A stretch of 64,000 nucleotides of DNA from Primula veris. Lineage: Eukaryota > Streptophyta > Magnoliopsida > Ericales > Primulaceae. The notes under the pieces are model-generated. The model was not told the DNA's origin. It saw nothing but the letters and a program-made list of their open reading frames with translations, and made no database searches. The position numbers were made by a program, and so were the translations under genes. The number at the start of each line of letters is the position of its first letter. The first letter of the stretch is position 1. Below are positions 34,049 through 46,399 of this stretch, piece by piece. The stretch is from assembly GCA_963682055.1 (NCBI GenBank), contig OY821749.1, positions 18,116,631 through 18,180,630 of the forward strand. The letters run 5' to 3'.

Positions 34049-36089
34049 TATATATGTAATAGGGGTAATTGGTGGTACCGTTGTTCAAATCGAGGGATGA
34101 GGTGGCAAAGAACAGCTTCGTAACAAATATCGGATTTCGATATAAATCTGACACAAAATTCCCAATAAAATGTCCGCCATTTTCGATTCAGCTTCAAATC
34201 GAGCAGGAAGAGAGATAAAGAGAGAGTTGGGGAAATTTTTTATTTAGGCTATGCTTGTTTGAGCGGAAAATATTTACCGGAGGTAAATTGTTTTCCTGGA
34301 ACTTGATTTCCTCTCTTGTTTCGTAATACTTAAATTTTCCATCAAAATTTCTAAAAGATTGTTTTGACGATGATAAAAAGAACTTATCAAAATAAACTGC
34401 TTTTAAAAAAATAATAAGAAAAAATTTGTTTAAAATAAGTTTTTTAGCTATGAATGACATATAACTTGTTTTTTTTAATAAGTCATTTTCACTTATTTTA
34501 ACTTGTTGATTATTAATGAAATGGAAATATAAAAAATAATTTAATTGCTAGATTTAACTTTTGGTGATTTCATGTGTAAAACCTGCAAAATCTTCCAATT
34601 CCTAACTTCTATAACTTTTTAAGCTTTTTTTCACGAAAGCTAACTTTTGAAAAGTTAATAAAATATAATATATCAAACATCCATAGTATTAAAAAATAAT
34701 AAGGTGCTTTTAAAAAAATGAGAAAAAAACTTGTTTGAAATAAGTAACTTATAGCTTTTTTTTACCTATAAATGACTTGGAACTTATTTTTGTTTATAAG
34801 TCATTTCTCACTTATTTTAACGTATTGGGGACTTGTAAATATACAAATAATTTAATTAGAAATTTTTAACTTTTGATTATTTTTATGTGTAAAAGCTAAA
34901 AAAAAATCACTGAATTCATAATTTCTCTGATTTTGAGCTTTTTTCGTGAAAACTAACTTTTAAAAAGTTAAAAAAGCTAATACATTACACCCATAATTTT
35001 TTTTATTAAAAAACTGAGATAAATAGGATAAAAGATATATATTCGTGAAGACGTTATGTTTTTCCTCGTAAAGAAAAATGTTTTTCGCCCATTTTTTATG
35101 ATACAGCTTCCCTTGTTTTTCCCATAAGATGGCAAATATTTTCCTTGCCTTTTCATTTTACTATCAACCAATCAGGCATAAAATTCATTTTTACGGGGAA
35201 AATATTTTCCGTTCCTATTTTTCCCTTAAAACAAACAGACCCTGAGGGTTCTTATTTTTATTTGATTTTTTTCCCGGGTATAATTTTCCCGACAGAGAAA
35301 CTGGGTTAATTTATTAAACGATGAGAAATTACAACTTAGTACTTCATGTTTGCATAAAAAAATTATTTAGTGCATTTGTGACGTAAAATATGTTAATTTA
35401 GTTACAGAATTTAATTACCAATTAAAACGAAATTTAGTGTATTAAGGTTTAAAAATCTTTATATGGTCTTTATTTGTCTTCAAGATAGTTTTATACTACG
35501 TGGACATTATTCATCGGAGTTACCGTTTACTTAGAACAAAAACTTGCCGAGTTTCATCTTTATGCTTCATTTTATTTTTACTATTACCTTTATTTTGTTA
35601 GATATTTTGTTTCGCTAACCATTTTTGGTGTGTTGATTTGGGCTTAATGTTGTAATTTTTTTTGTTTTCTTTTTTATTTCACTCGAAGGTTTTTTGTAAC
35701 TTTAGATAACTCTATCATAGTTTAAACCATTGTTATTAAAAGGCGAACCTAGATAGAAATCACGCACATCATAGATGATAAGCGGAGGCTATACGCTCAG
35801 TGGATTCGACGATATTAAGCGATTACGTGATAATTAAGTGGAATTAAGCGGGATTAAGCGATTACGTGATGATTAAGTAGAATTATGTGGGATTAAGCAC
35901 TAACTTCAATCTAAAAACGCATTATGTTTTTGTTTTTTTTTGTAAAATAAAGCACTGTACCTTTTCAAACATTGTCTAAAAGACTAAAAACCTAGGTAAA
36001 AATAAGAGACCCATTTTCACACCATCTTAATAAAATGTTATAGTGTTTCTTTAAAAAAGGAAAAAGAAAGAACCACTAATTTCTTTTAG
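33592..36089. other. Intergenic with a probable TIR element and short repeats
   Basis: A (TA)n run lies at 34014-34046. A likely 1-kb TIR element spans 34247-35242, with ends GGCTATGCTTGTTTGAGCGG and, inverted, GGGTCTGTTTGTTTTAAGGG, each followed by GGAAAATATTT-like sequence; it has no coding capacity. At 35814-35890 a 39-bp repeat carries ATTAAGCGATTACGTGAT twice. No gene was found. Confidence 0.5.
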
Positions 36090-36863
36090 CAGAGTAAAAT
36101 GTCTATAAATTAATAATGTCGGGACCGTATAAAATTATTAATTTAGAGAGTTATTAATTAATCGATAAATTAATAATTATTATTTTAAAAAAGTTTTATT
36201 GATTTGACGATTAATGTTCACCAAGCGATAATATCAAATTATTTTCGATAGTGGAAAATTCGTCCGATCAATGAAGTTTCAATTAATAGAAGAAACCACT
36301 ATTGAGATATATATTTACGAATTTGAAAAAATAATTGATGATCTCGGTTATCGCAATAAAACTAATGTCAAATGAGTTGTTGGATTATCATGACGAAAAT
36401 GATACATGTTGAGAGACATGTATATACTATATTTGATAACAATATGGAGCTCTATGATACTTGAAAATGCTGTCCATAACTTGACAAAATGTATATGCTA
36501 AATTTAATCTACTTGAAATTCACCTTTTGAACTAGTCATGCAAAATTAAACATTTACAGTATCGCGTCTATAACTCTTTTTTTGGTACAGTTCCAAAAGA
36601 CTATATTAGATCTTTTGGATGCAATTAGGAAAATTAGCGATAAAATTCAAGTAGATTTAAATTTTAGAAAAAATCAAACCACCGTAGAGTCACTATTCAC
36701 TAAGTCGTCATAGTAATTATTTTTATCATTTTGAATAATTTTTAATTTTTAATAATTAATTTATTAAAATTTGTGATTTTTTATATTAGGTTGAGAGGAG
36801 AAAATTACTGTTTTAGATATTTTATTAATTTACAGTTCAGTTCAGTTTAGAGAGGTTGCACTG
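36090..36863. mobile_element. Tc1/mariner (pogo-like) non-autonomous element, degraded
   Basis: The right end, read inward, is CAGTGCAACCTCTCTAAA beside TA. The left end CAGAGTAAAATGTCTATAAA, with TTAATAATGTCGGGACC inside, matches a plant element type that begins CAGTG(A/C)AACCTCTATAAATT. A TA dinucleotide borders the right end exactly and lies one base off on the left. The subterminal ATTATTAATTTAGAGAG is characteristic. No transposase frame. Confidence 0.6.
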
Positions 36864-36913
36864 TATGTATATATGTGAAGAAACCAGAATTTTGACTATT
36901 CGGTGATGTAAAC

Positions 36914-37414
36914 CTCTGTTTTAAAATTCGCGCTACATAGCGCTATGTAGCGCGAAATAGCGCTTTTTTGGTAAAAAACGCAACGAAAAATCACGATTTT
37001 GGGTGGAATTGCGCTAAAATCGCGCTATAGGGGACCAAAAGCACAAAAATCGCGAAATTCTGGACCAAAAGCGTAAATAGCGAGTTAAAAAAAAAACAGC
37101 GGATCTAAATAATAAATATATATTGTGCAATTTTTATAAAAGTGTCTACAGTCCAGATGGTTAAGACTGTGCTGTAATTTCCAGTAGACCTGGGTTCGAA
37201 ACTCACCAACAACAATTTTTTTTTTTGATTTTTTTTTATTACTATCTAATATAACTATATTTTTTTATTTTTTTTTTGTTATATATTCTAAAGTTTAGTG
37301 CATATTTAGGCAAAAAAAAATACACCGCAAAGCACTATATAGCAACGCTATTAGCGCTTTTAGCGTTTCTCTCGAAAAAACGCTACGATAGCGATAACGC
37401 TATTTAAAACACTG
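36914..37414. mobile_element. hAT-like element 250 bp upstream of AP-4 epsilon
   Basis: Ends CTCTGTTTTAAAATTCGC and, inverted, CAGTGTTTTAAATAGCG. A perfect 8-bp target duplication ATGTAAAC lies at 36906-36913 and 37415-37422. Subterminal arms are rich in AGCGC/GCGCT palindromes (TAGCGCTA). Inside is a tRNA-like stretch (37142-37210) followed by a T-run. No transposase. Confidence 0.85.
37142..37210 (+). other. tRNA-like sequence with A and B box resemblance
   Basis: TGGTTAAGACTG resembles an RNA polymerase III A box. About 40 bp on, GGGTTCGAAACTC resembles a B box with a 7-base T-loop and four of five T-stem pairs. A T-run follows at about 37218. Acceptor and anticodon stems are not convincing, so this looks like a tRNA-derived (SINE-type) remnant captured in the hAT-like element rather than a working tRNA. 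Confidence 0.4.
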
Positions 37415-37422
37415 ATGTAAAC

Positions 37423-37666
37423 GAGTTACAAAAACAATCTGTAAAACACAATACCTATCCAACTCCAAAATCCACGTGTACACCAACCCTCTCCCCCTCC
37501 GATCCAAATCGCTAAACTCATCGTATTCCTCCTCACTCCCCCTCTCCCTCTCTCTATATATATCTATATATCTATATCTACACACACAAACACACACTTT
37601 ACATACACACACACAAAATAGATAAAAACACCTCCTCCTCCAGATCCCCCCTGGAGACGGCCCCAA
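37423..37666 (+). promoter_or_regulatory. AP-4 epsilon promoter/leader region with CT, TA and CA runs
   Basis: Between the hAT-like element and the ATG lie CT-rich DNA (about 37485-37555), a TATATATCTATATATC run (about 37555-37577) and CACACA runs (37579-37614). The TA run could supply a TATA box and the CT/CA tract a leader, but the transcription start cannot be fixed. Confidence 0.4.
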
Positions 37667-40600
37667 ATGGAGCAGCTAAAAACGATCGGTCGTGAGTTAG
37701 CAATGGGTTCCCAATCCGGGTTTGGCCAATCGAAAGACTTTCTAGACCTCGTGAAATCCATTGGCGAGGCCAGATCCAAAGCCGAAGAAGACCGGATTAT
37801 CCTCCGTGAGATCGAGACGTTGAAACGCACAATCAACGAGCCTAATATCCCCAGACGGAAAATGAAGGAGTGTATAATCAGGCTAGTGTATGTCGAGATG
37901 CTCGGTCACGACGCCAGCTTCGGACATATTCATGCTGTTAAGATGACCCACGACGAGTCCCTTTCGTTGAAGAGGACCGGGTATTGTTACGGTTTGACTT
38001 AAATTACTCCCTTTGTTCCAAAATTTAACTATTACTATTTTTATTTAGGGTTGTTCCACAATATAAGTCCAACTTCCTTTTGTGTAAGATTGCATATTTC
38101 CCCATACGTTACTGTTAATTTAAAAATGTGCATTAATAAGAACGAGGGTAAGTGTGAAAAGAGAGCGTAAAAAAATGTTATGATTGTGTTCCCTTAATAG
38201 GCAGTGACCAAATGGGAGGGGCCGATATTCTACATCAATTTTTTCATACCCAATACGCAATTTTTTTCGTAATAGGGGGGGGGGGGGGGGGGGGGTACTA
38301 ATTTTTTAAGATTTTGATAAAAAGCATAGAAAAAAATTGCTTTTTCGGTAATTTTTTTCGAAATGGGTAGGTGCGGTTTCTCGTAGTGGACTTACATTTT
38401 GGAACGGAGGGAGTACAATTGCATAGTACTCGTGCAGTATCAATCAGAACGGAGAATATAATTGTTAATGGCAAAATAAGTGTGATTTTTGCAATGTACA
38501 TATCGGTTTTCTTCAATGTTCCTAGGGATAGGAATATCTGTGTTTATTTTTAAGATGTCAATCGGAGGGGGAATACAATTGTTAATGGCAGAAAAGTGTA
38601 TTCTCGTAACTTACATATCTGTTTCCTTCAATTTTCATAGCTATTGGGACAATTGTGTCTATTTTGTCACTCTTTTTTCTACCTACGTTGTCCATGCATG
38701 TGCCATGATTTGATGTCTGTATTTGCATTTTTCGATATCACAAATTTGATCGGTGATAGTCTACAACTCCACAGGTTAAAAATTGTCACATCAAGTCTCA
38801 AGACGTCTAAGATTAGAATTATTTGCATCGTAATTGTTTAACATCATATCCTTCACCAGTAATTCCACATTTGTATATATCTCAAGTACCTAAATGAAAT
38901 CACAACCTATGTATAATAACGAGCCTATATATATTTCCTTATGTGTTAATGTTTAATATACAATAAAGAAAGGAGAGACATTAGAGAGTAGTCTGTTTGG
39001 GAAAAGAGTTTTATTCTTGTGTTTCATATGCTAGTTTATTTGTTACTGTGAGGATAGTCTGATTGGTTGGAATAAAAGATTGTTACGTTTGATTGAATTT
39101 ATATTTTATTTATTTCGTACTTATTTGTTGGTGACTGGCGCTTCCGTACAACAGGTACCTGGCGGTTACGCTGTTTCTGAACGAGGACCATGATCTGATT
39201 ATACTGATTGTGAATACGATCCAGAAGGATCTTAAGTCGGATAACTATCTTGTGGTTTGTGCCGCTTTGAACGCGGTTTGTAGACTGATTAATGAGGAGA
39301 CCATACCAGCTGTCCTGCCTCAGGTTTTTATTTTTAAATTTTATTTACCGTTTTTTTGTAATCGGTTAGTATACTGCAGACTGGGTTTATTAATTATTAG
39401 TTATGTTTAGTACACCCAGCTTTTATGTAAATTTAACTCTGTAGCTCGATTGTTAGTAGAGGCAAACAGAATTATAAGATTATTATTGTTAAAAACGAGT
39501 TTATTTATGTTTAGTAGACCCAATTAATATGCACATTCAAGTTTATAGGGCAAATTACAACGAGGACCCTTGCCTCAGGTTCTTTATTTTCTTTATTTTC
39601 TTTATTTAGTGTTTTTTGTAATCGGTTAATATACTACACCCAGCTGTTGTGTAAATTCAACTGTGTAGCTCAATTGTTAGCAGAGGGAAATAGAATTTAT
39701 AAGATTATTATTGGTGAACACTCTCCTTTACTTGCTGAACGAGTTTATTAAGGTTTGGTACACCCAATTTACTGTGCACATTCGAGTTTATAGGGTTATG
39801 TATAAATTTGCCTTTTTAAAGGCGCAGTTAAATTTTACGTTCTCTAATTCTTTGCTTCCACTCACCCACTACCATAAATCATTGTCATATATGCATGTAG
39901 ACGTATATATCATCTCTATACAGCATATGTTTCTTTTTGCATCTAGAAGAAAATAGTATGAGCACCACAATTTTTGATTCAGGGTACTGAATATTGTGAA
40001 TTTAGTACATCCAGCATTTATGTAAATTCAACCGTGTAGCTCAATAGTTATCAGAGGCAAAAAGAATTATAAGATTATGATGGTTGAACATTTGGTAGAC
40101 CCAATTTAATGCACATTCAAGTTTATAGAGCAAATTACGAATGTTCGTATATATTGATATAAGGCACTGAACATTGTGAAGTTAGTACCTTATGGTCTAT
40201 TTTGTCTCTCCAATTTACACTATGTTTTAGTCTTGTAAGTTGTAAGCATAATTAAGGTCATTTTATATAAGATTATTATTGTTGAACACTCCTTTAGTTG
40301 CAGAACAAATTTATTAAGGTTTCGTAATTTGTAGAGCGAATTACGAATGGTCGTATAGTTTGATTCAGGGTACTGAACATTGTCAATTTTAGTACCTTAT
40401 GGCCAATTTTGTATCTCCAATTTAGACTATGTTTTAAAAAGAAGTGACATTGATACCCAGGCTCGTTGTGCAGTAAATGAAAACTTGTGCAAGTTGAGAG
40501 GTACAAAGTCGGTAGCAGTATACTAAATTGAGTAAACATTGTAGTTCAGTTCACGAAATAGTATACTAAGTTCTCAATATTGTATACAAATATGAAAAAA

Positions 40601-43600
40601 CCGTAGCTTGTTTGGCTTATTTTAAGGCAAATCAGCTCTAGTTCCTTTTCTCTTCTTTTTTGTTATTATTAGTTTTGAAAGAGTTTGAAGTGATTATGTG
40701 AGAGTCGTATCTATGACCTAGGATCTGATTCTGATGTAAAGCTATCGAATCTGCTAATTCCCTGAACTGATGGTGTAGGCAGCTTTTTTTTGATTGTTTA
40801 TGTTATTCTCTGATATAGGTGGTGGAGCTATTAGGGCATTCAAAGGAGGCAGTTAGGAAGAAGGCTATTATGGCATTGCATCGGTTTCATTTGCGGTCTC
40901 CGGGGTCGGTCGACCACCTTGTTTCTAACTTCCGGAAGGTACTTTTTTTTTTAATAATCCGGTACTTTCTTTTATATTGTTCTGTTGTACTTAATAATTG
41001 ATCAGTGTGAAACATACATATTTATGTATGTACACTTGTACACAATTTAGTTGGCAAATGGAGCACGAAGAAATTCCTCGTAGTTGCAGAATTGACACTT
41101 GAAATTATAGTTTAAAGAAAAGGGACATAGGAAATAAGTTTTTGGAGGGAATCTGTTAGGGAACTTGCGTAATATCAGTCAGAACGGAGAAAAGAATTGT
41201 TAATGGCAGAAAAAGTGTATTTTTTTTTGCGATGTACATATTGGTTGTCTTCAATATTCCTAGGGTGGAATATCTATGTTTATTTTTATGATGTCAGTTA
41301 GAATGAGGAATAGAATTGTTAACGGCAGAAAAGTGTATTCTTGCGACTAACATATTGGTTTCCTTCAATTTTCATAGCTATTGAGACGATTCTGTTCATT
41401 TTGTCACTCATTTGTACCTACTTTGTCCATGCGTGTGCCATGATTTGATGTCTGTATTTGCTTTTTTGGTATCATGAATTTGATCGGTGATTGTCTACTA
41501 CTCCACAGGTCAAATATTGTCGGATCAAGTCTCAAGGCGTCTAAGATTAGAATAATTAGCATCATAATTGTTTAACATCATACCCTTCACCAGTTAATCC
41601 ACATTTGTATATATCTCAAGTTTCTAAATGAAAACACAACCTGTGAGTTTTTAAGTCTTGGCCAGCACTTCAGAGTGACCATTTTCTATTTGTTTCAGCT
41701 GGAAAGGTCAAAAGTCTGACGTAAAATTACGAAATCGGATTTCCTCCTGATTCTATATTAAATCCCATATTAAGTAATAATCTTATTTAATTGCTGGACA
41801 ATGTTTTACTCAATTCAATGCCTACCATCACTAGGAAGTGAAAAGTGAGCAGGTGGTACATTGTTCATGTGTTTGGCTTGCTTTTAATTATGGAATAATG
41901 GAAAATCATGTTCAGTAAGTTAATTGTTTGACATTTACATTGTAAAAGTAAATCTGATACACCATGTACGCGCTCCTTCTGTTTAAAATGATTTAATGGT
42001 ATAATGTAGTAATAACCTTATCAATTTCATTCTTTCAAATACCTGAAATTATTTAATTCCAAATTTTTAGACCCCTGATAGTTAAGTACCAAACTGCCAT
42101 AGCTAGCTTTCCTAAGGCAGCTTCATTATATTTAACTTATGTTCCCTAATATCAAATGGCAGCCATATTCTGATCATAACCGCTAATCTCAGATGTTAAC
42201 TAATATCCCGTCTTCATTAGTAAAACTGATGTCAAAGATCAATTTTTTGTTTTATTCTGTATAGGAGACATAACGAAATTGTGCTTTGGAAAGTCAAGAG
42301 AGCATAGAGAGAACGTGTCTGTAACAGGTGGGGGGCCCATAATACTTTAGGGGGTTATTTTAGATTTAATGATTAGACCGCCTCATCATATTAGCTTTAT
42401 GACTTTATCACTAACACCACTTTCTCTTGCGTATGATAGCCCGTGTCGTCAGAAAAAGCCATTTGAAATGTTAGTATAATACTCGAATATTTAATAGCCA
42501 TTTGAATTTTGGCCATAAGTTGTGGGGTAATAGTAGAAAATAAGTAGCCTGTGCTCAGTTACTTGGTGCTTGTTGTCTGTATAGTATTACCTGGATAGGA
42601 AGTAGAGCTTGATAAAAAAGTAACATGATTATGAGCAAGCTTGAGTGGCCTATGTCTTGTTTGTTTGCAGTTTTTAAGCTCAGATTGTTGGTTGCTTAGC
42701 TAGATCGTGGTTGTCTTAAAAGCTGATTTTTTTGTCCTGGCAAATCAACCAACTTTTTTCTCAACCTGAAAAATCCAGAAGCTGCAGCCAAACAAGCCCT
42801 TTATCTATTTGCAGCTCTATGCATGACAAACATTCTAGCTAAGAACCTGAATCAACCTATTTTTCTGTTGAGGCTATAGACCTTTTGCCAAACGATAATT
42901 ATTCTCTATGTGCAGTCCTGTACGGAAAAAAAGTTTATTACTGTTTTTTAAATTTATATCCTGTATATAATTCCTGTTCTTGGCAAGCAAGAAGAGGTCC
43001 AATGTTCTTTTTCTTGCTTTTGTATTAAACAATGTTGTTTCCTGCAGAGGCTTTGTGACAACGATCCAGGGGTTATGGGTGCAACACTGTGTCCCCTTTT
43101 CGATCTCATCAAAACTGATGCTCATGTTTACAAGGATTTAGTAGTCAGCTTTGTAAGCATTCTTAAGCAAGTAGCTGAGAGGAGATTGCCGAAGAGTTAT
43201 GATTATCACCAAATGCCTGCTCCATTTATTCAGGTTAGTTGTTATGTTGTTACTGCTTTCAATTTAGGGAAGAATAATTTGCAGAATATACATGTACTTC
43301 TCATAATTTGCAAGTCTAACAGTTGGAAAAATTTAATAAACGTGTTTTATAATTCCGACGATTAAATCGTAACAGTTGAAAAAGTACTTAATCTATTTCT
43401 TAATTGATAATTAAATCAGGGAAACAATTTGAAGAAGCCTGAAGTTTTCTTACCCTTTTGTGAGGACGGAAGGGAGAACCATTAATAAGTTAGTAATGTG
43501 TCAGCCATGTGAGTTATACCTGTTGGTTAGTTTAAGATCGCTGTTGATAATTTTGCTATACAGTCAGTTAATTGGAGATCTTGCAACAAATTTGGCCTGC

Positions 43601-46327
43601 ATCCTCCCCGCCATATGGACAGTCTTTATTATACATTCGTTAAACATTTTATTGTTTAGATTTTGTGTATAATGTTTTTTTAGGGTGTTATGATAGTATC
43701 TTTGTGCATCGTGGCTATATTTATAACTATTAGAATCCATATACCTTTACCATTAAAAGGCCTCGTAATGGTAAGGATGAATATTTCTTTATAAACCACA
43801 GGCTCGATTATTATCTAGACGATGTGGGATAATTACTCTACTCCCCCTCGCTCGTGGCCCGACATTTCAAGGGTCCTACGAGCGGACATTAAATGGGTGG
43901 ATGTGAGCCCAATATCGCTAGGCCCGCTCTGATACCATATTATCATACTACTGAAAAGAGGGAGTAGAGAGTCGAACATAGGTAACAATGCCAGAAACTT
44001 AGATGAAAGAGGAATATTTTTGATAATATGAGTTCAGGATTTAGAGCTTGGGTTTACTCCATATCATTATTCATTAGCTGTCAATATAGTTACCAGGAAA
44101 CTCGTTTCCGCTTTCAAAAACCCCGTTTTCCGCTTCCCGCTTCTCATTTCCCGCTTCCTATTATTTCACGTGTAAATTTTAGTTTTTTTCCCATTTTTAC
44201 ACGTTTCTGTTTCCCTTTTCGTTTCGTTTCCCATCTCTGTTTTCTATTCTGGTAACTAGCTTAGAGAAGAGTGTTTTTGCAAAAGGGTCAGCATTCAAGA
44301 ACCACAGGTTAAGAAGCTGCCTGGTACTCATCAATCTCATTCTTTAGCCTTAAGTAGGGTTTGCCATATCATAAATAACTTCAGAAGCTGCCTGGTACTC
44401 TAACAATAACTTCAGAAGTTATATATATATATATATATATATAACCATGGCATGGCGAGTTCCATGCCTTTGGTTTTTTCTTTGATAATAAATTACCAGG
44501 AAAAAAACTCAACGTATAAATAGTACGAGTATTTTCTTAACCACAAAAAAAGTTTGGAGATATAGAATTGATACTTCTGAATGTAGGAATAATCTATTAA
44601 CTAGCAGTTGGGAGTCCAATATTTGAACTGCAAACTGAACTGGCTCATTTTTCTTTAACACAACTAATTTAATTTCCACAACATGAATCATCATTAATTA
44701 ATAGTATTAATCAGCTTTTCTGTTATGCAGATCAAGTTGCTGAAAATTTTGGCAATACTAGGAGCTGGTGACAAGCAAGCTAGTGAACACATGTATACAG
44801 TGGTGGGTGATATAATGAGAAAAAGCGACTCATCAAGTAATATAGGAAATGCTATTCTTTATGAGTCCATATGTTGTGTTTCTTCTATATATCCCAATAC
44901 AAAGTTACTAGAGACCGCAGCTGACGCAATATCCAAGTTTTTGAAGGTATTTTTATTTTTTTATTTTGTTATTTTGTGTTGATTTTTTGCTTTTTGAATT
45001 GACATTAGCTGTAATACTTTATTTCTTATTGTTTGGCAGAGTGATACTCACAATTTAAGATATATGGGAATCGATGCCCTTAGTCGGTTGATAAAGATAA
45101 GCCCAGAAACAGCCGAACAGCACCAATTGGCTGTGATCGATTGTCTGGAGGTGAGACAAATATATTTTGAATTTTAAGTTTTTTCTACATTATAGTGACA
45201 TGCATAAGCAAAGCTCTGTGTTCTTGTTCACGCAGTGTTGTTTCGCTACTACTTTGTCCTGCTAATGTTACATTGTCCTATTTTTTCTCATCATGTGTAA
45301 GCTCATCGGACAATTTTCTGCGTTCCCAGTCTAATGTCTTATTTCTTTCAAACTCATCACATCCAAACTAGCAGTTACATCTTTGAACTATAAATGATAA
45401 ATCTGAATTCGCTCATCTTAATGTTGGTATAAACTATAAACCCATGTTAATTTGGAATGCTTAACTAAAGTAAACTTAAGAGACTGCAGTTATTTAGCGA
45501 ACTTTACTAGATAATTAGTAATATACTAATATCACAGTTCGGCATAAAAAGATGCAGAGTTGCAGAGTTGCAACAAAAGAAAAAGATGCAGCTAAGTTTT
45601 GCTTCTTCAAGGAATCTTTGCATGAGAGATTGATGATTACTCATAAATTATAAAAAGTATGCTTTTTGGTACATTACTCTGTTCACAATTTTCTCCTTCC
45701 AAATATAATTAGTCACCTTATTTTAGTCAAATGATCCTTGATATGCAATGTTTTAGAATCTTACGCCTATAGGCTATAATGGATACATGCTACAGTTAAA
45801 GCAGCAGGATCGGTAATATTATCAGCCTCATTAGAAATATATGAGTAGCTTGGTTATAAGTAGTTAATTGAAATTATTGTAATCCGACGAGCCTTAATCT
45901 TTTGATGGGTGATTTTTATTTTATTTTATTTTTGCCTTTTTTTTTTGTTAGTGTTTGTTGCTATTCCGAAACTTACAACATACTCGAAATGCAGGACCCA
46001 GATGATACCCTGAAGCGGAAAACTTTTGAGCTTTTATATAAGATGACAAAGTCTACGAATGTAGAAGTTATTGTTGATCGTATGATTGATTACATAGTAA
46101 ACATTAATGATAATCATTACAAGACTGAAATAGCATCCAGGTGTGTTGAGCTTGCAGAGCAATTTGCACCAAGCAACCAGTGGTTCATTCAGGTCATACT
46201 AATGTCATCCTTTTCTTCTATAGACTTTGCAGATACGCTGTATTATATATACATATATATGTATTTATCAACGTACATACGTGTACATTTACATACATAT
46301 CTACATATACATATACGTATATACATA

Positions 46328-46399
<72 letters not shown>

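Noticed and set aside
37142..37210. Functional tRNA gene
   Set aside because: Box motifs are present but acceptor and anticodon stems do not form convincingly, and it lies inside a transposon.
37400..37666. Minus-strand frame with VCVCVC runs upstream of AP-4 epsilon
   Set aside because: It is translation of CA and CT microsatellites.
37981..38002. AP-4 epsilon ending after exon 1 at the stop near 38000
   Set aside because: The coding match resumes exactly after the acceptor at 39154 (RTG|YLAVTLF), so 37981 is a normal splice donor.
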